From an uncultured Peptoniphilus sp. (lineage in GTDB: Bacteria > Bacillota > Clostridia > Tissierellales > Peptoniphilaceae): a stretch of 44,537 bases of DNA. Position 1 is the stretch's first letter; each line of letters begins with the position of its first letter. Made by a program: the position numbers and the translations under genes. Below, piece after piece: positions 24,962 through 34,457 of the stretch. Location: positions 1 through 44,537 of the forward strand of contig NZ_CAMQAY010000010.1 of assembly GCF_946998875.1 (NCBI RefSeq), given 5' to 3'. A model generated the notes under the pieces. The model made no database searches and was not told the origin of the DNA. It worked only from the letters and a program-made list of their open reading frames with translations.

Positions 24962-25096
24962 CTAAGCTGAAAGTCTCTTTCTGCCCTTTCTTCTTCTTGC
25001 CTTGATAACAGCTCTACCTGCTCTAGTTCTCATTCTTGAACGAAAACCGTGTTCTCTTTTTCTTTGTTTGTTTTTTGGTTGAAAAGTTCTCTTCAA
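24962..25096 (-). CDS. rpmH: 50S ribosomal protein L34
   Basis: A complete 44-residue L34 read from the minus strand: KRTFQPKNKQRKREHGFRSR, then MRTRAGRAVIKARRRKGRKR and LSA. The start is TTG (25094-25096), which gives the canonical N-terminus, with AAGAGGTGAG 5 bp upstream. An in-frame GTG three codons earlier lies within that ribosome site and is not preferred. First gene of the rpmH-rnpA-yidD unit. Confidence 0.96.
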   Translation of the reverse strand: MKRTFQPKNKQRKREHGFRSRMRTRAGRAVIKARRRKGRKRLSA

Positions 25097-25122
25097 AGTT
25101 CTCACCTCTTTCTATCCTTATC

Positions 25123-25151
25123 ATTTTATTTACAAATGGGAAAGTTGTCAA
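25123..25151 (-). promoter_or_regulatory. rpmH operon promoter
   Basis: Consensus TTGACA (25146-25151), 17-bp spacer, TAAAAT (25123-25128), minus strand. Two DnaA-like TTATCAATA motifs lie directly upstream (25155-25163 and 25166-25174). Confidence 0.75.
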
Positions 25152-25154
25152 GTA

Positions 25155-25510
25155 TTATCAATAAATTATCAATAAAATAATAGATTTTTCCCATGAAAAA
25201 TAAATAAAACAAAAATCTTTCAAAATCCAAGATTGTTGATAAGTCTACCATTATTTGTTAAAATATATGTGGATAAATATGAAGTGTATGTATATAAAAA
25301 CAAAATTGTTTATAAATAAAGTTATTAACATTCTGTTGATAAAGTGTTGATAATTTTATTTTTATTTTTCTAAAATTAGTAAATTTTCAAATTTTTACAA
25401 AAATTTATCAACAAATTTACTAAAATTTACTTGTTTATAATTTTTTATCCACAGGTCTATTAACAATTGTAGATTTACTTATAAACAAAAAATTATAAAC
25501 AAAGAGTAAT
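25155..25510. other. oriC: Replication origin, part 1 (rpmH-dnaA intergenic)
   Basis: The 433-bp gene-free region holds many DnaA boxes. Exact TTATCCACA occurs at 25445-25453 and, inverted, at 25268-25276. TTATCAACA occurs at 25405-25413 and, inverted, at 25234-25242, 25334-25342 and 25345-25353. Weaker TTATTAACA lies at 25322-25330 and TTATCAATA at 25155 and 25166. The stretch 25354-25400 is almost pure A/T and could be an unwinding element. The rpmH/dnaA transcription divergence and the strand switch of all surrounding genes mark this as oriC. Confidence 0.9.
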
Positions 25511-25529
25511 TTGTTAATGAGGAGGAAAT

Positions 25530-26879
25530 ATGGACAAAGAACTTTCCACTATGTGGGAATCTTTCTTAAAGGAACTTGAAAAAAGATCTATGTCTCAAGT
25601 TACATATTCCACTTGGTTTTCCAGAATGCTTCCAAAATCAATTGACTACGACAATAAAAAAATTGTAATTACAGTTCCATCGCCCTTTATAAGAGATTAT
25701 CTTGCCAATAACAAAAGACATTTCAATTTAGTTGGCGATGCATTAAAGGAAATTACAGGTATTGATTTTGATATTAGCATTATTTCAGAAGATGAGGCAA
25801 GTGACACAAATCCTGCAGGCCTTGTAAATAAGAAATTTTTAAATGTTTCTAGGCTCAATCCAAAATATACTTTTGAGACTTTTGTAGTTGGCAAGAGCAA
25901 TGAATTTGCTCATGCAGCTGCACTTGCAGTTTCTGAAAATTATGAAAATCCGCAAAATGCCTTTTCAAACCCACTTTTCATATATGGAGGTGTTGGGCTT
26001 GGAAAGACCCATTTAATGCACGCAATTGGACATTTTGTACTAGAACAAGATCCTACTAAAAAAATTTTATACGTTACAAGTGAGCAGTTTACAAACGAAC
26101 TTATTAATTCAATTCAAACTAATAAGAACGAAGACTTTAGAAATAAGTATAGGAAGGTTGATCTTCTCTTAATTGATGATATTCAATTTATTGCCGATAA
26201 AGATAGGACTCAGGAAGAATTTTTCCATACTTTTAATGAACTTCACGAGCAAAACAAGCAAATTGTACTTACTTCTGATAAACCACCTAAGGAAATTAAA
26301 AGTCTTGAAGAAAGGTTAATTTCAAGGTTTGCCTGGGGTCTTGTAGTTGATATTGGACCACCAGATCTTGAAACTAGAATTGCGATTTTGAGAAAAAAAG
26401 CAGACTCAGAAGGTTTTGAAGTTAGCCAAGAAGTTATGAATTTTATTGCTGAAAATGTAAGAAGTAATATTAGAGAACTTGAAGGGGCCCTATCTCGAGT
26501 AATGGCATATTCTAAACTTACAGATTCTGAAATTTCAGTGGATTCTGCTGCCATTGTACTTCGTGATATTTACGAAACTAAGGCAAAAAAACAAATTACT
26601 GCAGAATTTATAAAATCTGAAGTTGCAAAAAAATATGGGCTTACAATTGATGATTTAAATTCAAGAAAGAGAACTAAGGCCATTGCTTATCCAAGACAAA
26701 TAGCAATGTATATTACTAGAGAGCTCACTGATTTGAGTCTTCCAAAAATAGGCGATGTATTTGGTGGTCGTGATCACTCAACAGTAATTCACGCTTACGA
26801 TAAAATAACAGAGGATTTAGATGATGATCCTATATTTAAAATTGAAATAACAAATTTAATAAAAGAAATAAAATCTTAG
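25530..26879 (+). CDS. dnaA: Chromosomal replication initiator DnaA
   Basis: 449 aa with all four domains: an N-terminal helicase/DnaA-interaction domain (1-85), a short linker, and the AAA+ domain with Walker A GGVGLGKTH (about 153-161), Walker B LLLIDDIQF, and sensor/arginine-finger region LISRFAWGL. The C-terminal DNA-binding domain carries the DnaA signature GGRDHSTVIHAYDKI. Start at ATG 25530 with GAGGAGG upstream. The gene lies between the two DnaA-box clusters, so it is probably autoregulated. Confidence 0.98.
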   Translation: MDKELSTMWESFLKELEKRSMSQVTYSTWFSRMLPKSIDYDNKKIVITVPSPFIRDYLANNKRHFNLVGDALKEITGIDFDISIISEDEASDTNPAGLVNKKFLNVSRLNPKYTFETFVVGKSNEFAHAAALAVSENYENPQNAFSNPLFIYGGVGLGKTHLMHAIGHFVLEQDPTKKILYVTSEQFTNELINSIQTNKNEDFRNKYRKVDLLLIDDIQFIADKDRTQEEFFHTFNELHEQNKQIVLTSDKPPKEIKSLEERLISRFAWGLVVDIGPPDLETRIAILRKKADSEGFEVSQEVMNFIAENVRSNIRELEGALSRVMAYSKLTDSEISVDSAAIVLRDIYETKAKKQITAEFIKSEVAKKYGLTIDDLNSRKRTKAIAYPRQIAMYITRELTDLSLPKIGDVFGGRDHSTVIHAYDKITEDLDDDPIFKIEITNLIKEIKS

Positions 26880-26880
26880 T

Positions 26881-26971
26881 TGTTGATAACTTTCAATAAG
26901 TTTAAAACTTATCAACAGCTTATCAATATTAAATTTTATTTTATCTCATAGATTAGAGGGACTTATACACA
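26881..26971. other. Replication origin, part 2 (dnaA-dnaN intergenic)
   Basis: The 148-bp gap holds TGTTGATAA (26881-26889), TTATCAACA (26909-26917), TTATCAATA (26920-26928) and exact TTATACACA (26963-26971), with an A/T stretch between them. With the cluster upstream of dnaA this gives a bipartite origin like that of Bacillus. Unwinding usually occurs in the downstream part, which is inference here. Confidence 0.8.
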
Positions 26972-27027
26972 AATCCACAAGCCTTACTACTATTACTAAT
27001 TAATATACTATTTTCTAGGAGGAAAAA

Positions 27028-28122
27028 ATGCTAATAAAGGTTAACAGAAAAGAACTGACAAAACATATTTCAATAGTTCAAAAGGCAATTTCTCAAAGAA
27101 CAACTATGCAAATTCTTGAAGGCATAAAAATTACAGCTAAGGATAATACTTTAATACTTACAGCAACTGATACTGAGATAAGTATAGAGACAAAATTAAA
27201 TGCCATAGTTGAAAGAGAAGGAGAAATCGTAATAAATTCCAGACTCTTTGGAGACATTGTTAGAAAACTTGAAAATGACATTATAAATATAAGTGTTGAA
27301 AATTATATGATGAACCTAAAATGTGGCGATTCTATTTTTAATATTTCTACTCAAAAAGCAGATGAATATCCGGATCTTCCAAAGGTTTGTGAGGATATAA
27401 ATATACTTATATCTGCTAAGGATTTAAAAAATATTGTAAAGAAAACTACTTTTGCAGTTTCCACTGACGAATCAAGAATTGTCTTTACTGGTGTCTTAAT
27501 GGATATAAAGAAAAACTTTATAAACTTTGTTGCACTAGATGGTTTTAGAATGGCAATTCAAAAGCTTCAAAAGGAAACTGGAATAGAAAATAAAGTTATA
27601 ATTCCATCAAGGTCTCTTAATGAACTTGTAAAAATAATTGATGATGACATAGATGTTGTCTTAAAAATTTCAAGAAATAATATAGTTTTTAAATTTGATG
27701 AAACTGTATTTTATAGCACTCTTTTAAGTGGAGAATTTTTCAGCTACAGCGCACTTTTAAGAGATGAACACAAAATTTCTACTACTGTATCTAAAAGAGA
27801 ATTTCAACTTGCAGTGGAAAGAGCATCTCTTCTTGCAAGAGAAGACAGGGCAAATCTTATAAAATTAAATGTAAATGAGAATTATATTAACATTAAGAGT
27901 AACTCAGAGATTGGAGATGTTTTTGAAAAAGTTAAGACATCTGAACATGATGAAAGTTTAGATATTGCTTTTAATTCAAGATATATTTTAGATGGAGTAA
28001 AAATTTTAGAATCAGAAGATATTGTGCTTAATTTCACAGATTCTGTAAATCCACTTATAATTACAGAAGCTGAAGATGAAACATATATATATCTTGTACT
28101 TCCAGTAAGACTTGCGGGGTAA
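27028..28122 (+). CDS. dnaN: DNA polymerase III beta subunit (sliding clamp)
   Basis: 364-aa clamp protein with three repeated domains of about 120 residues (e.g. RTTMQILEGIKI in domain 1, DESRIVFTGVLMDIK in domain 2) and the C-terminal YLVLPVRLAG strand that helps form the partner-binding pocket. It tethers the replicative polymerase to DNA. ATG at 27028 with AGGAGG upstream. First gene of a compact operon running to gyrA. Confidence 0.97.
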   Translation: MLIKVNRKELTKHISIVQKAISQRTTMQILEGIKITAKDNTLILTATDTEISIETKLNAIVEREGEIVINSRLFGDIVRKLENDIINISVENYMMNLKCGDSIFNISTQKADEYPDLPKVCEDINILISAKDLKNIVKKTTFAVSTDESRIVFTGVLMDIKKNFINFVALDGFRMAIQKLQKETGIENKVIIPSRSLNELVKIIDDDIDVVLKISRNNIVFKFDETVFYSTLLSGEFFSYSALLRDEHKISTTVSKREFQLAVERASLLAREDRANLIKLNVNENYINIKSNSEIGDVFEKVKTSEHDESLDIAFNSRYILDGVKILESEDIVLNFTDSVNPLIITEAEDETYIYLVLPVRLAG

Positions 28123-28124
28123 AG

Positions 28125-28337
28125 ATGGAAACTATAAATATAGACACTGAATTTATAAAACTAGATTCTCTCTTAAAACTTACAGGACTTGCAGAATCAG
28201 GTGGCTTTGCAAAGGCTATGATTTTAGATGGACTTGTTAAAGTAAATGGAGAAGTTGAAACTAGACGAGGAAAAAAATTATACAAGGGAGATAAAATTTC
28301 CTTTGCAGGAAATGAATTTGTAATTGGTGAGAAATGA
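28125..28337 (+). CDS. S4-domain RNA-binding protein (YaaA-type)
   Basis: 70 aa and essentially one S4 domain: LDSLLKLTGLAESGGFAKAM, then GLVKVNGEVETRRGKKLYKG. It lies between dnaN and recF, as yaaA does in Bacillus and relatives. It starts 2 bp after dnaN and overlaps recF by 4 bp (ATGA). The family probably binds structured RNA, possibly ribosomal. No catalytic domain is present. Confidence 0.92.
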   Translation: METINIDTEFIKLDSLLKLTGLAESGGFAKAMILDGLVKVNGEVETRRGKKLYKGDKISFAGNEFVIGEK

Positions 28338-29410
28338 AACTCAAATATCTAAGACTTTTTAATTTCAGAAATTACAAGAGTTTAGATTTTATTCCTGGTG
28401 AAAATATAAATGTGCTTTATGGCTTAAATGCTTCAGGAAAGACAAATTTAATTGAATCAATTTATATGTCTATAAGGGCAAACTCTTTTAGAAATCCAAA
28501 GGACAAAGACCTTATAAATATTGACGAGAATGCTTCTAGCATAATAAGTAGATTTAATACTAGCGATTATAAAGATGACTTTCGAGTTGAAATTTCAAAG
28601 TTTGAAAATAAAAAATTATTTATTAATGATGAAAAAGTAAATACCAAAGATTATAGAAAATCAAGGTTTGTAGTCCTCTTTAATCCTGATGATCTCAATA
28701 TTATAAAATATTCACCAAAGGAAAGAAGAAAATTTTTAGATGATTTACTGTCAAACATCGATTTAAATTATGATTTTTATATGTATAGGTACAGAAGACT
28801 TTTATTCGAGAGGAATAAACTCCTTAAGATGAATATGGATAAAAATCTTTTAGATGTATATGACAGAGAAATGGTAAAAAATGGCACAAAAATTATTATC
28901 ATGAGGCTAAAGATTATTAAGAGGCTAAATGAAATTGCAAGGGAGCATTATAAATTAATTTCTGGCGATGATTTAAATATTACCTATCTTTCCACAGTTC
29001 CAGTTTTAGTAGATGAAAGAGAACTTATGGAAAGTTATTTAAAACTAATGAAGGATTCTCTTCCAAAGGACATAGAAAAGAAATATACAACCATTGGTCC
29101 TCACAGAGATGATTTAGATTTTAAGATCAACAAATTTTCTTCTAAAAGTTACGGCTCCCAAGGTGAACAGAGAAGTATTGTACTTAGTTTAAAATTAGCT
29201 GAAGCAGATTTGATTAAAGATTTATATAAAATAAAACCTCTTCTTCTCTTAGATGATGTTTTTTCAGAAATTGATTCAAATAGAAGTAGGTATTTATTAC
29301 ATTCATTAAAAGATTTACAGACCTTTATTACTACTACAGAAACTGATGACTTTTTAAAATCAGTTGATGCAAATTTTTATAAAATAAGTGAAGGTAAAGT
29401 AATGTATTAG
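28334..29410 (+). CDS. recF: DNA replication and repair protein RecF
   Basis: SMC-like ATPase that helps load RecA at gapped DNA. Walker A is GLNASGKTNLIESIY (about residue 31). FNPDDLNIIK and the TTIGPHRDD region follow, and the SQGEQRSIVLSLKLAEA signature and LLLDDVFSEID Walker B lie near the C-terminus. 358 aa. Start inside the end of the S4 gene. Confidence 0.96.
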   Translation: MKLKYLRLFNFRNYKSLDFIPGENINVLYGLNASGKTNLIESIYMSIRANSFRNPKDKDLINIDENASSIISRFNTSDYKDDFRVEISKFENKKLFINDEKVNTKDYRKSRFVVLFNPDDLNIIKYSPKERRKFLDDLLSNIDLNYDFYMYRYRRLLFERNKLLKMNMDKNLLDVYDREMVKNGTKIIIMRLKIIKRLNEIAREHYKLISGDDLNITYLSTVPVLVDERELMESYLKLMKDSLPKDIEKKYTTIGPHRDDLDFKINKFSSKSYGSQGEQRSIVLSLKLAEADLIKDLYKIKPLLLLDDVFSEIDSNRSRYLLHSLKDLQTFITTTETDDFLKSVDANFYKISEGKVMY

Positions 29411-29423
29411 AATAGGAGATAAA

Positions 29424-31337
29424 ATGGCAAAGGACAAAAGACATTATGACGCATCGGACATACAGGTCTTAGAGGGACTAGATCCCGTTAGAAAAAGACC
29501 TGGGATGTATATTGGTTCTACTGGACCAAGAGGCTTACACCATCTAGTTTATGAAGTTGTAGATAACTCAATAGATGAGGCTCTTGCCGGCATATGCGAT
29601 CACATAATTATTAAAATTAATAAAAATGGAAGTGTAGAAATTACTGATAATGGTTCAGGTATACCAGTTGCTGTCCATCCACAAACTGGTAAATCTACAG
29701 TAGAAACTGTACTTACAATTCTTCACGCAGGTGGAAAGTTTGACAACTCTGCCTACAAAGTTTCTGGTGGACTTCACGGTGTAGGTGTATCTGTAGTTAA
29801 TGCTCTTTCCAATAAATTAGTTGCAACTGTAAAAAGAGATGGAAAAATCTATAGACAAGAATTTTCTAAGGGCATTAGAAAAAGTGAGCTTGAAGTAATT
29901 GGGGAAACTAAATTAGATGATACTGGTACAACAATTTATTTTGAGCCAGATGATACTATCTTTGAAACAGTAGAATTTTCTGACGAAGTTCTTTCTAAGA
30001 GATTTAGAGAGATGGCTTTTCTTAATAAGGGAATTAAAATTGAATTTATTGACGAGAGAAAAGATTTAAATGAAGTTTACCATTATGAAGGTGGAATTAA
30101 ATCCTTTGTTGAATTTATAAATAAAAAGAAAAAGCCAATTCACGATGAAATTATTTATATAGATGAAGTTAGAGAAGAAACTGCAGTGGAAATTGCAATT
30201 CAATACACAGATTCTTACTCAGAAGTTGTTCTCTCCTTTGCAAATAATATTAATACTGAAGAAGGTGGAAGCCACCTTTCAGGCTTTAGGTCTGCTCTTA
30301 CTAGAACTTTAAATGATTATGGCAGAAAAAATAATATTATTAAGGAAAAAGAAGAAAATCTTTCTGGTGAAGATGTTAGAGAAGGAATTTCTGCAGTAAT
30401 AAGTGTAAAACTTACTGATCCACAATTTGAAGGACAAACTAAGGCAAAACTTGGAAATTCAGAAACTAGGGGAATTGTAGATTCAGTTTTATCTGAAGAC
30501 TTGGCAGTTTTCTTGGAGGAAAATCCAAAAGTTGGAAAACAAATTTTAGACAAGGCCCTTTCAGCAAGAAGAGCAAGAGAAGCTGCTAGAAAGGCAAGAG
30601 ACTTAACTAGAAAGAAAAATAATCTTGAGTCCATGACTCTTCCTGGAAAACTTAAAGATTGTCAAAATGATGATCCAGGAAAAAATGAAATCTTCCTAGT
30701 CGAAGGTAATTCTGCCGGTGGTTCTGCTACTGACGGCAGGGATTCAGCCTACCAAGCAATACTTCCTCTAAGAGGAAAGATTATGAATGTTGAAAAGGCA
30801 AGACTAGATAAGATGCTTAATTCATCTGAAATTCGTGCCATGATAACAGCCTTTGGAACAGGAATTGGAGAAGAATTTGACATAAATAAGCTAAGGTATG
30901 ACAAGATAATAATCATGACCGATGCCGATGTGGACGGTGCCCATATTATGACCCTTCTTTTGACTTTCTTCTTTAGATACATGAAGCCACTCATAGAAGA
31001 AGGACATGTATATGTGGCTCAAGCTCCACTTTATGGAATAGAAAAGGGAACTAAAATCCTTAGATACTGTCACAATGAAAAGGAACTTAGACTTGCCATT
31101 AAGGAATACAAGGACGCAAAGATAAATATTAAGAGATATAAGGGTCTTGGTGAAATGAACCCAGAACAACTTTGGGAAACTACAATGAATCCAGACAACA
31201 GACTTCTCTTAAAGGTAAACATCGATGACTTAACAGAAGCTGATGATACTTTCTCAATTTTGATGGGAACTGATGTTGAGCCAAGAAGAGATTTTATAAC
31301 AGAAAATGCAATTTATGCAGATTATATAGATGCATAG
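29424..31337 (+). CDS. gyrB: DNA gyrase subunit B
   Basis: ATPase subunit of gyrase, 637 aa. The GHKL ATP site is shown by EVVDNSIDEA, DNGSGIPV and GGLHGVGVSVVNALS. The Toprim domain starts with VEGNSAGG (Glu427-Asn429) and contains the metal-binding DADVDGAHI. PLRGKIMNVEKAR and the C-terminal AIYADYIDA are typical. Asn429 replaces the almost invariant Asp of EGDSAGG, the residue equivalent to E. coli GyrB Asp426. ATG at 29424 with AGGAGAT upstream. Confidence 0.97.
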   Translation: MAKDKRHYDASDIQVLEGLDPVRKRPGMYIGSTGPRGLHHLVYEVVDNSIDEALAGICDHIIIKINKNGSVEITDNGSGIPVAVHPQTGKSTVETVLTILHAGGKFDNSAYKVSGGLHGVGVSVVNALSNKLVATVKRDGKIYRQEFSKGIRKSELEVIGETKLDDTGTTIYFEPDDTIFETVEFSDEVLSKRFREMAFLNKGIKIEFIDERKDLNEVYHYEGGIKSFVEFINKKKKPIHDEIIYIDEVREETAVEIAIQYTDSYSEVVLSFANNINTEEGGSHLSGFRSALTRTLNDYGRKNNIIKEKEENLSGEDVREGISAVISVKLTDPQFEGQTKAKLGNSETRGIVDSVLSEDLAVFLEENPKVGKQILDKALSARRAREAARKARDLTRKKNNLESMTLPGKLKDCQNDDPGKNEIFLVEGNSAGGSATDGRDSAYQAILPLRGKIMNVEKARLDKMLNSSEIRAMITAFGTGIGEEFDINKLRYDKIIIMTDADVDGAHIMTLLLTFFFRYMKPLIEEGHVYVAQAPLYGIEKGTKILRYCHNEKELRLAIKEYKDAKINIKRYKGLGEMNPEQLWETTMNPDNRLLLKVNIDDLTEADDTFSILMGTDVEPRRDFITENAIYADYIDA

Positions 31338-31346
31338 GGGTGAAAG

Positions 31347-33776
31347 ATGACTGAAAATAAATTTATAGAATCAGGAATACTTGATGTAGATATTAATAAA
31401 AAGATGAGGTCCTCTTATCTCGATTATTCAATGTCTGTAATAGTTGCAAGAGCACTTCCTGATGTACGCGATGGACTAAAACCAGTTCACAGAAGAATTT
31501 TATACGGCATGCAAGGACTTAACCTTGCATCAGGTGGACCTTACAGAAAGTCAGCAAGACTTGTTGGGGATGTAATGGGTAAGTATCACCCTCATGGTGA
31601 CTCATCTATTTATGAAGCAACAGTAAGACTTGCACAAGATTTTAACACAAGATATCCACTAGTTGATGGACAAGGAAACTTTGGCAATATCGATGGCGAT
31701 GGCGCTGCAGCTATGCGTTATACAGAAGTAAGAATGACTAAGCTTGCAGAAGAAATGCTAAGAGACATTAATAAGGATACAGTTGACTTTGTTCCAAACT
31801 TTGACGAAAACGAAAATGAACCAACAATACTTCCATCTAGATTTCCAAATCTTTTAGTAAATGGTTCTTCTGGTATAGCCGTAGGTATGGCTACAAATAT
31901 GGCTCCCCACAACATGAATGAATCAATTGATGGGATTATAGCCTATATTGACAACGACAATATTTCTATTGCTGAATTAAATGAAATAATCAAAGGACCA
32001 GATTTTCCTACAGGTGCTCAAATTATGGGAACTGAAGGAATAAAGGAAGCCTACGAAACTGGCAGAGGAAAAATTACTGTAAGGGCAATTGCAGAAGTAA
32101 AGAGTTTTAAAAACAATCGTGAAAAAATTGTAATCACAGAACTTCCTTATCAAGTAAATAAATCTGCTCTAATTATGAAAATTGCTGATCTTGCAAAAAA
32201 TAAAGTAATTGATGGAATTTCAAATATAACAGATGCTTCAAATAGAAAAGGCATCAACATAATTGTTGAACTAAAAAGAGATGCCAATGCAGAAGTTGTT
32301 TTAAATAAGCTTTATAAAAATACACAAATGCAAACAACTTTTGGAATTATAAATCTTGCCCTAGTAAATGGAAGGCCAGAAGTTTTAAATTTAAAGGAAA
32401 TCATAAGATATTATGTGGACCACCAAGTTGAAGTTGTAACTAGAAGGACAAAGTTCGACTTAGACAAGGCTGAAAAGAGAGCTCACATAGTTGAAGGACT
32501 TTTTATAGCCCTTGATAATATTGACAGAATCATAAAAATAGTAAGAGCATCTAAGGATGACAATGAAGCAAAGGAAAAGTTCTACCAAGAATTTAAATTA
32601 TCTGATGCACAGTCTCAAGCTATTTTGGATATGAGAATCAGAAGACTTACAGGACTTGAAAGAGAAAGACTTGAAGCTGAATATGAAAAGTTAAAGGCTG
32701 ACATAAAATGGTTTAAGGAAGTTTTGGAAAATAACGATGTACTTATGAATGTCATAAAAGAAGAACTTCTCGAAATAAAAACAAAATATGGTGATCTTAG
32801 AAGAACTGTAATTTCTCACGACAGAACTGATATCGAAATGGAAGATATTATTAAGAGAGAAGATGTTGTAATAACTCTTACTCAATTTGGTTACATCAAG
32901 AGAATGAGCGAGGGAACTTATAAGCCACAAAAGAGAGGCGGCAGAGGAGTCTCCTCTGGAAATATGAGGGACGAAGACTTTGTCAAAGAACTTTTTGTCA
33001 CATCAACTCACGATATGATTTTATTCTTCACATCTTTAGGAAATGTCTTTAAGTTAAAGGCTTACGAAATTCCAGAAGATTCAAGAACTTCAAGGGGAAC
33101 TGCAATTATTAATCTACTTGATCTTCAAGAAGGTGAAAGAGTTACTTCAATAATTCCAGTGGAAGAATATGACCCTGACATGAATTTCTTAATGGTTACA
33201 GAAAAGGGACTTATTAAGAGAACTCCTTTTAAGGAATATAAAAACATTAGAAAATCTGGAATAATTGCCATAAAATTAAATGAAGGCGACAAGTTAATTG
33301 ATGTTCATTTGACTAAGAATGACGAAGATGTAATCCTTGTAACTAAAAAGGGTCTTGCCATAAGATTTAATGAAGAACAAGTTAGAAAATCTGGCAGAAA
33401 TTCCATGGGAGTTAAGTCAATTGATCTTAGTGATGATGACATTGTAGTTTCATCTGATTTACTTTGCGAAGATAAGTATCTTCTCGTAATATCAGAAAAT
33501 GGTTTTGGTAAATTAACTGAAATAGATAAGTATAGACCACAAAATAGGGGCGGCAAGGGACTTCTAACTTATAAAATTACTAAGAAAACTGGAGATGTAG
33601 CTGCTGCTGCAGTTGTGGAAAAGGAAGACGATGTAATGATAATTGCAGATTCTGGAATTATTATTAGAATTTTGACAGAGGATATTTCAATTCAAGGAAG
33701 AAATACTTCTGGAGTTAAACTAATGAACTTGACAGATGCAAAAGTTGTAGCTGTTGCCAACTATATTGGAGATTAG
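31347..33776 (+). CDS. gyrA: DNA gyrase subunit A
   Basis: Breakage-reunion subunit, 809 aa. The catalytic Tyr125 is in AAMRYTE. The quinolone region reads GKYHPHGDSSIYE, with Ser86 and Glu90 at the E. coli Ser83/Asp87 positions, i.e. the ordinary Gram-positive state. The C-terminal half is the six-bladed DNA-wrapping domain with GyrA-box QKRGGRG, confirming gyrase rather than topoisomerase IV. It starts 9 bp after gyrB with GGGGTGA as ribosome site. The sigma-regulator genes follow after 8 bp. Confidence 0.97.
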   Translation: MTENKFIESGILDVDINKKMRSSYLDYSMSVIVARALPDVRDGLKPVHRRILYGMQGLNLASGGPYRKSARLVGDVMGKYHPHGDSSIYEATVRLAQDFNTRYPLVDGQGNFGNIDGDGAAAMRYTEVRMTKLAEEMLRDINKDTVDFVPNFDENENEPTILPSRFPNLLVNGSSGIAVGMATNMAPHNMNESIDGIIAYIDNDNISIAELNEIIKGPDFPTGAQIMGTEGIKEAYETGRGKITVRAIAEVKSFKNNREKIVITELPYQVNKSALIMKIADLAKNKVIDGISNITDASNRKGINIIVELKRDANAEVVLNKLYKNTQMQTTFGIINLALVNGRPEVLNLKEIIRYYVDHQVEVVTRRTKFDLDKAEKRAHIVEGLFIALDNIDRIIKIVRASKDDNEAKEKFYQEFKLSDAQSQAILDMRIRRLTGLERERLEAEYEKLKADIKWFKEVLENNDVLMNVIKEELLEIKTKYGDLRRTVISHDRTDIEMEDIIKREDVVITLTQFGYIKRMSEGTYKPQKRGGRGVSSGNMRDEDFVKELFVTSTHDMILFFTSLGNVFKLKAYEIPEDSRTSRGTAIINLLDLQEGERVTSIIPVEEYDPDMNFLMVTEKGLIKRTPFKEYKNIRKSGIIAIKLNEGDKLIDVHLTKNDEDVILVTKKGLAIRFNEEQVRKSGRNSMGVKSIDLSDDDIVVSSDLLCEDKYLLVISENGFGKLTEIDKYRPQNRGGKGLLTYKITKKTGDVAAAAVVEKEDDVMIIADSGIIIRILTEDISIQGRNTSGVKLMNLTDAKVVAVANYIGD

Positions 33777-33784
33777 GAGGCTTT

Positions 33785-34096
33785 ATGGAATTTAAATTAG
33801 AGTCAAAAAACACTGATGAATTTTTAGTTTTATATCCAAAGGGAGAACTTGATGTATATAATACAAAAAAATTCAAAGAAAAATCTTTAAAGATTTATGA
33901 AAAAGACAAAAAAGATGTTTTATTTGACTGCAGTGAGTTAGAATATCTTGACTCAACAGGTCTCGGTTCACTTATTTTCATCTTAAAGGAAATAGAAAAA
34001 GACGGTCATAAAATTGTAATTGAAAATCTAAACAATTCAATACTAAAGCTCTTTAAGATAACTAAACTTGACGATATGTTTGAAATCAGGGGGTAG
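33785..34096 (+). CDS. STAS-domain anti-anti-sigma factor (SpoIIAA/RsbV-like)
   Basis: 103 aa, one STAS domain. The phosphorylatable serine of the family is Ser57 in LDSTGLGSL. KGELDVYNTKKFKE is the typical first strand-helix. Unphosphorylated proteins of this type bind the anti-sigma factor and free the sigma factor. It lies 8 bp after gyrA with GGAGG before the ATG and is followed at once by an anti-sigma-like gene and a sigma factor, the order of the spoIIA and rsbVW-sigB operons. Confidence 0.9.
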   Translation: MEFKLESKNTDEFLVLYPKGELDVYNTKKFKEKSLKIYEKDKKDVLFDCSELEYLDSTGLGSLIFILKEIEKDGHKIVIENLNNSILKLFKITKLDDMFEIRG

Positions 34097-34097
34097 T

Positions 34098-34448
34098 ATG
34101 GATAGGCTTAAATATCAAATACCAAATGATGCCAAATACTTTTCTACAGTAAGGCTTATGCTATCAGGGATTTTAAATCTTTTAAATAGAAATATTGAAG
34201 AAATTGAAGATTTAAAAATGGCAGTTACAGAATGTTTGAATATTGCACATAATCTAAGCGAAGAAGATCATATTGACTTGGTATTTGAAATAGAAGATGA
34301 AAAAAATATAAAAATTTGTGTAAGTGAAATTGAAGAGGAAAAACTAAAATCATGTGAGAAATTATCCCTCGCAAAAACGATTATAGACTCTCTTGTAGAT
34401 GAATGTTATTTTAATGAAAATACATTTATTTTATCAAAAAAATTGTAA
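34098..34448 (+). CDS. Degenerate RsbW/SpoIIAB-like anti-sigma protein
   Basis: 116 aa, by position and fold the HATPase_c anti-sigma partner. The helix EDLKMAVTECLNIAHN corresponds to the N box, but the usual ExxxN pair is disturbed (Glu45 is followed by Asn48, with Ile at the expected Asn position). The glycine-rich ATP boxes (DxGxGF and the later GLGL) are missing: the region reads KICVSEIEEEKLKS...KLSLAKTII. Kinase activity is therefore doubtful, although sigma binding may persist. The ATG at 34098 with GGGGG upstream is preferred over the longer frame starting at 34068, which overlaps the STAS gene. Confidence 0.75.
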   Translation: MDRLKYQIPNDAKYFSTVRLMLSGILNLLNRNIEEIEDLKMAVTECLNIAHNLSEEDHIDLVFEIEDEKNIKICVSEIEEEKLKSCEKLSLAKTIIDSLVDECYFNENTFILSKKL

Positions 34449-34457
34449 GGATTTGTT

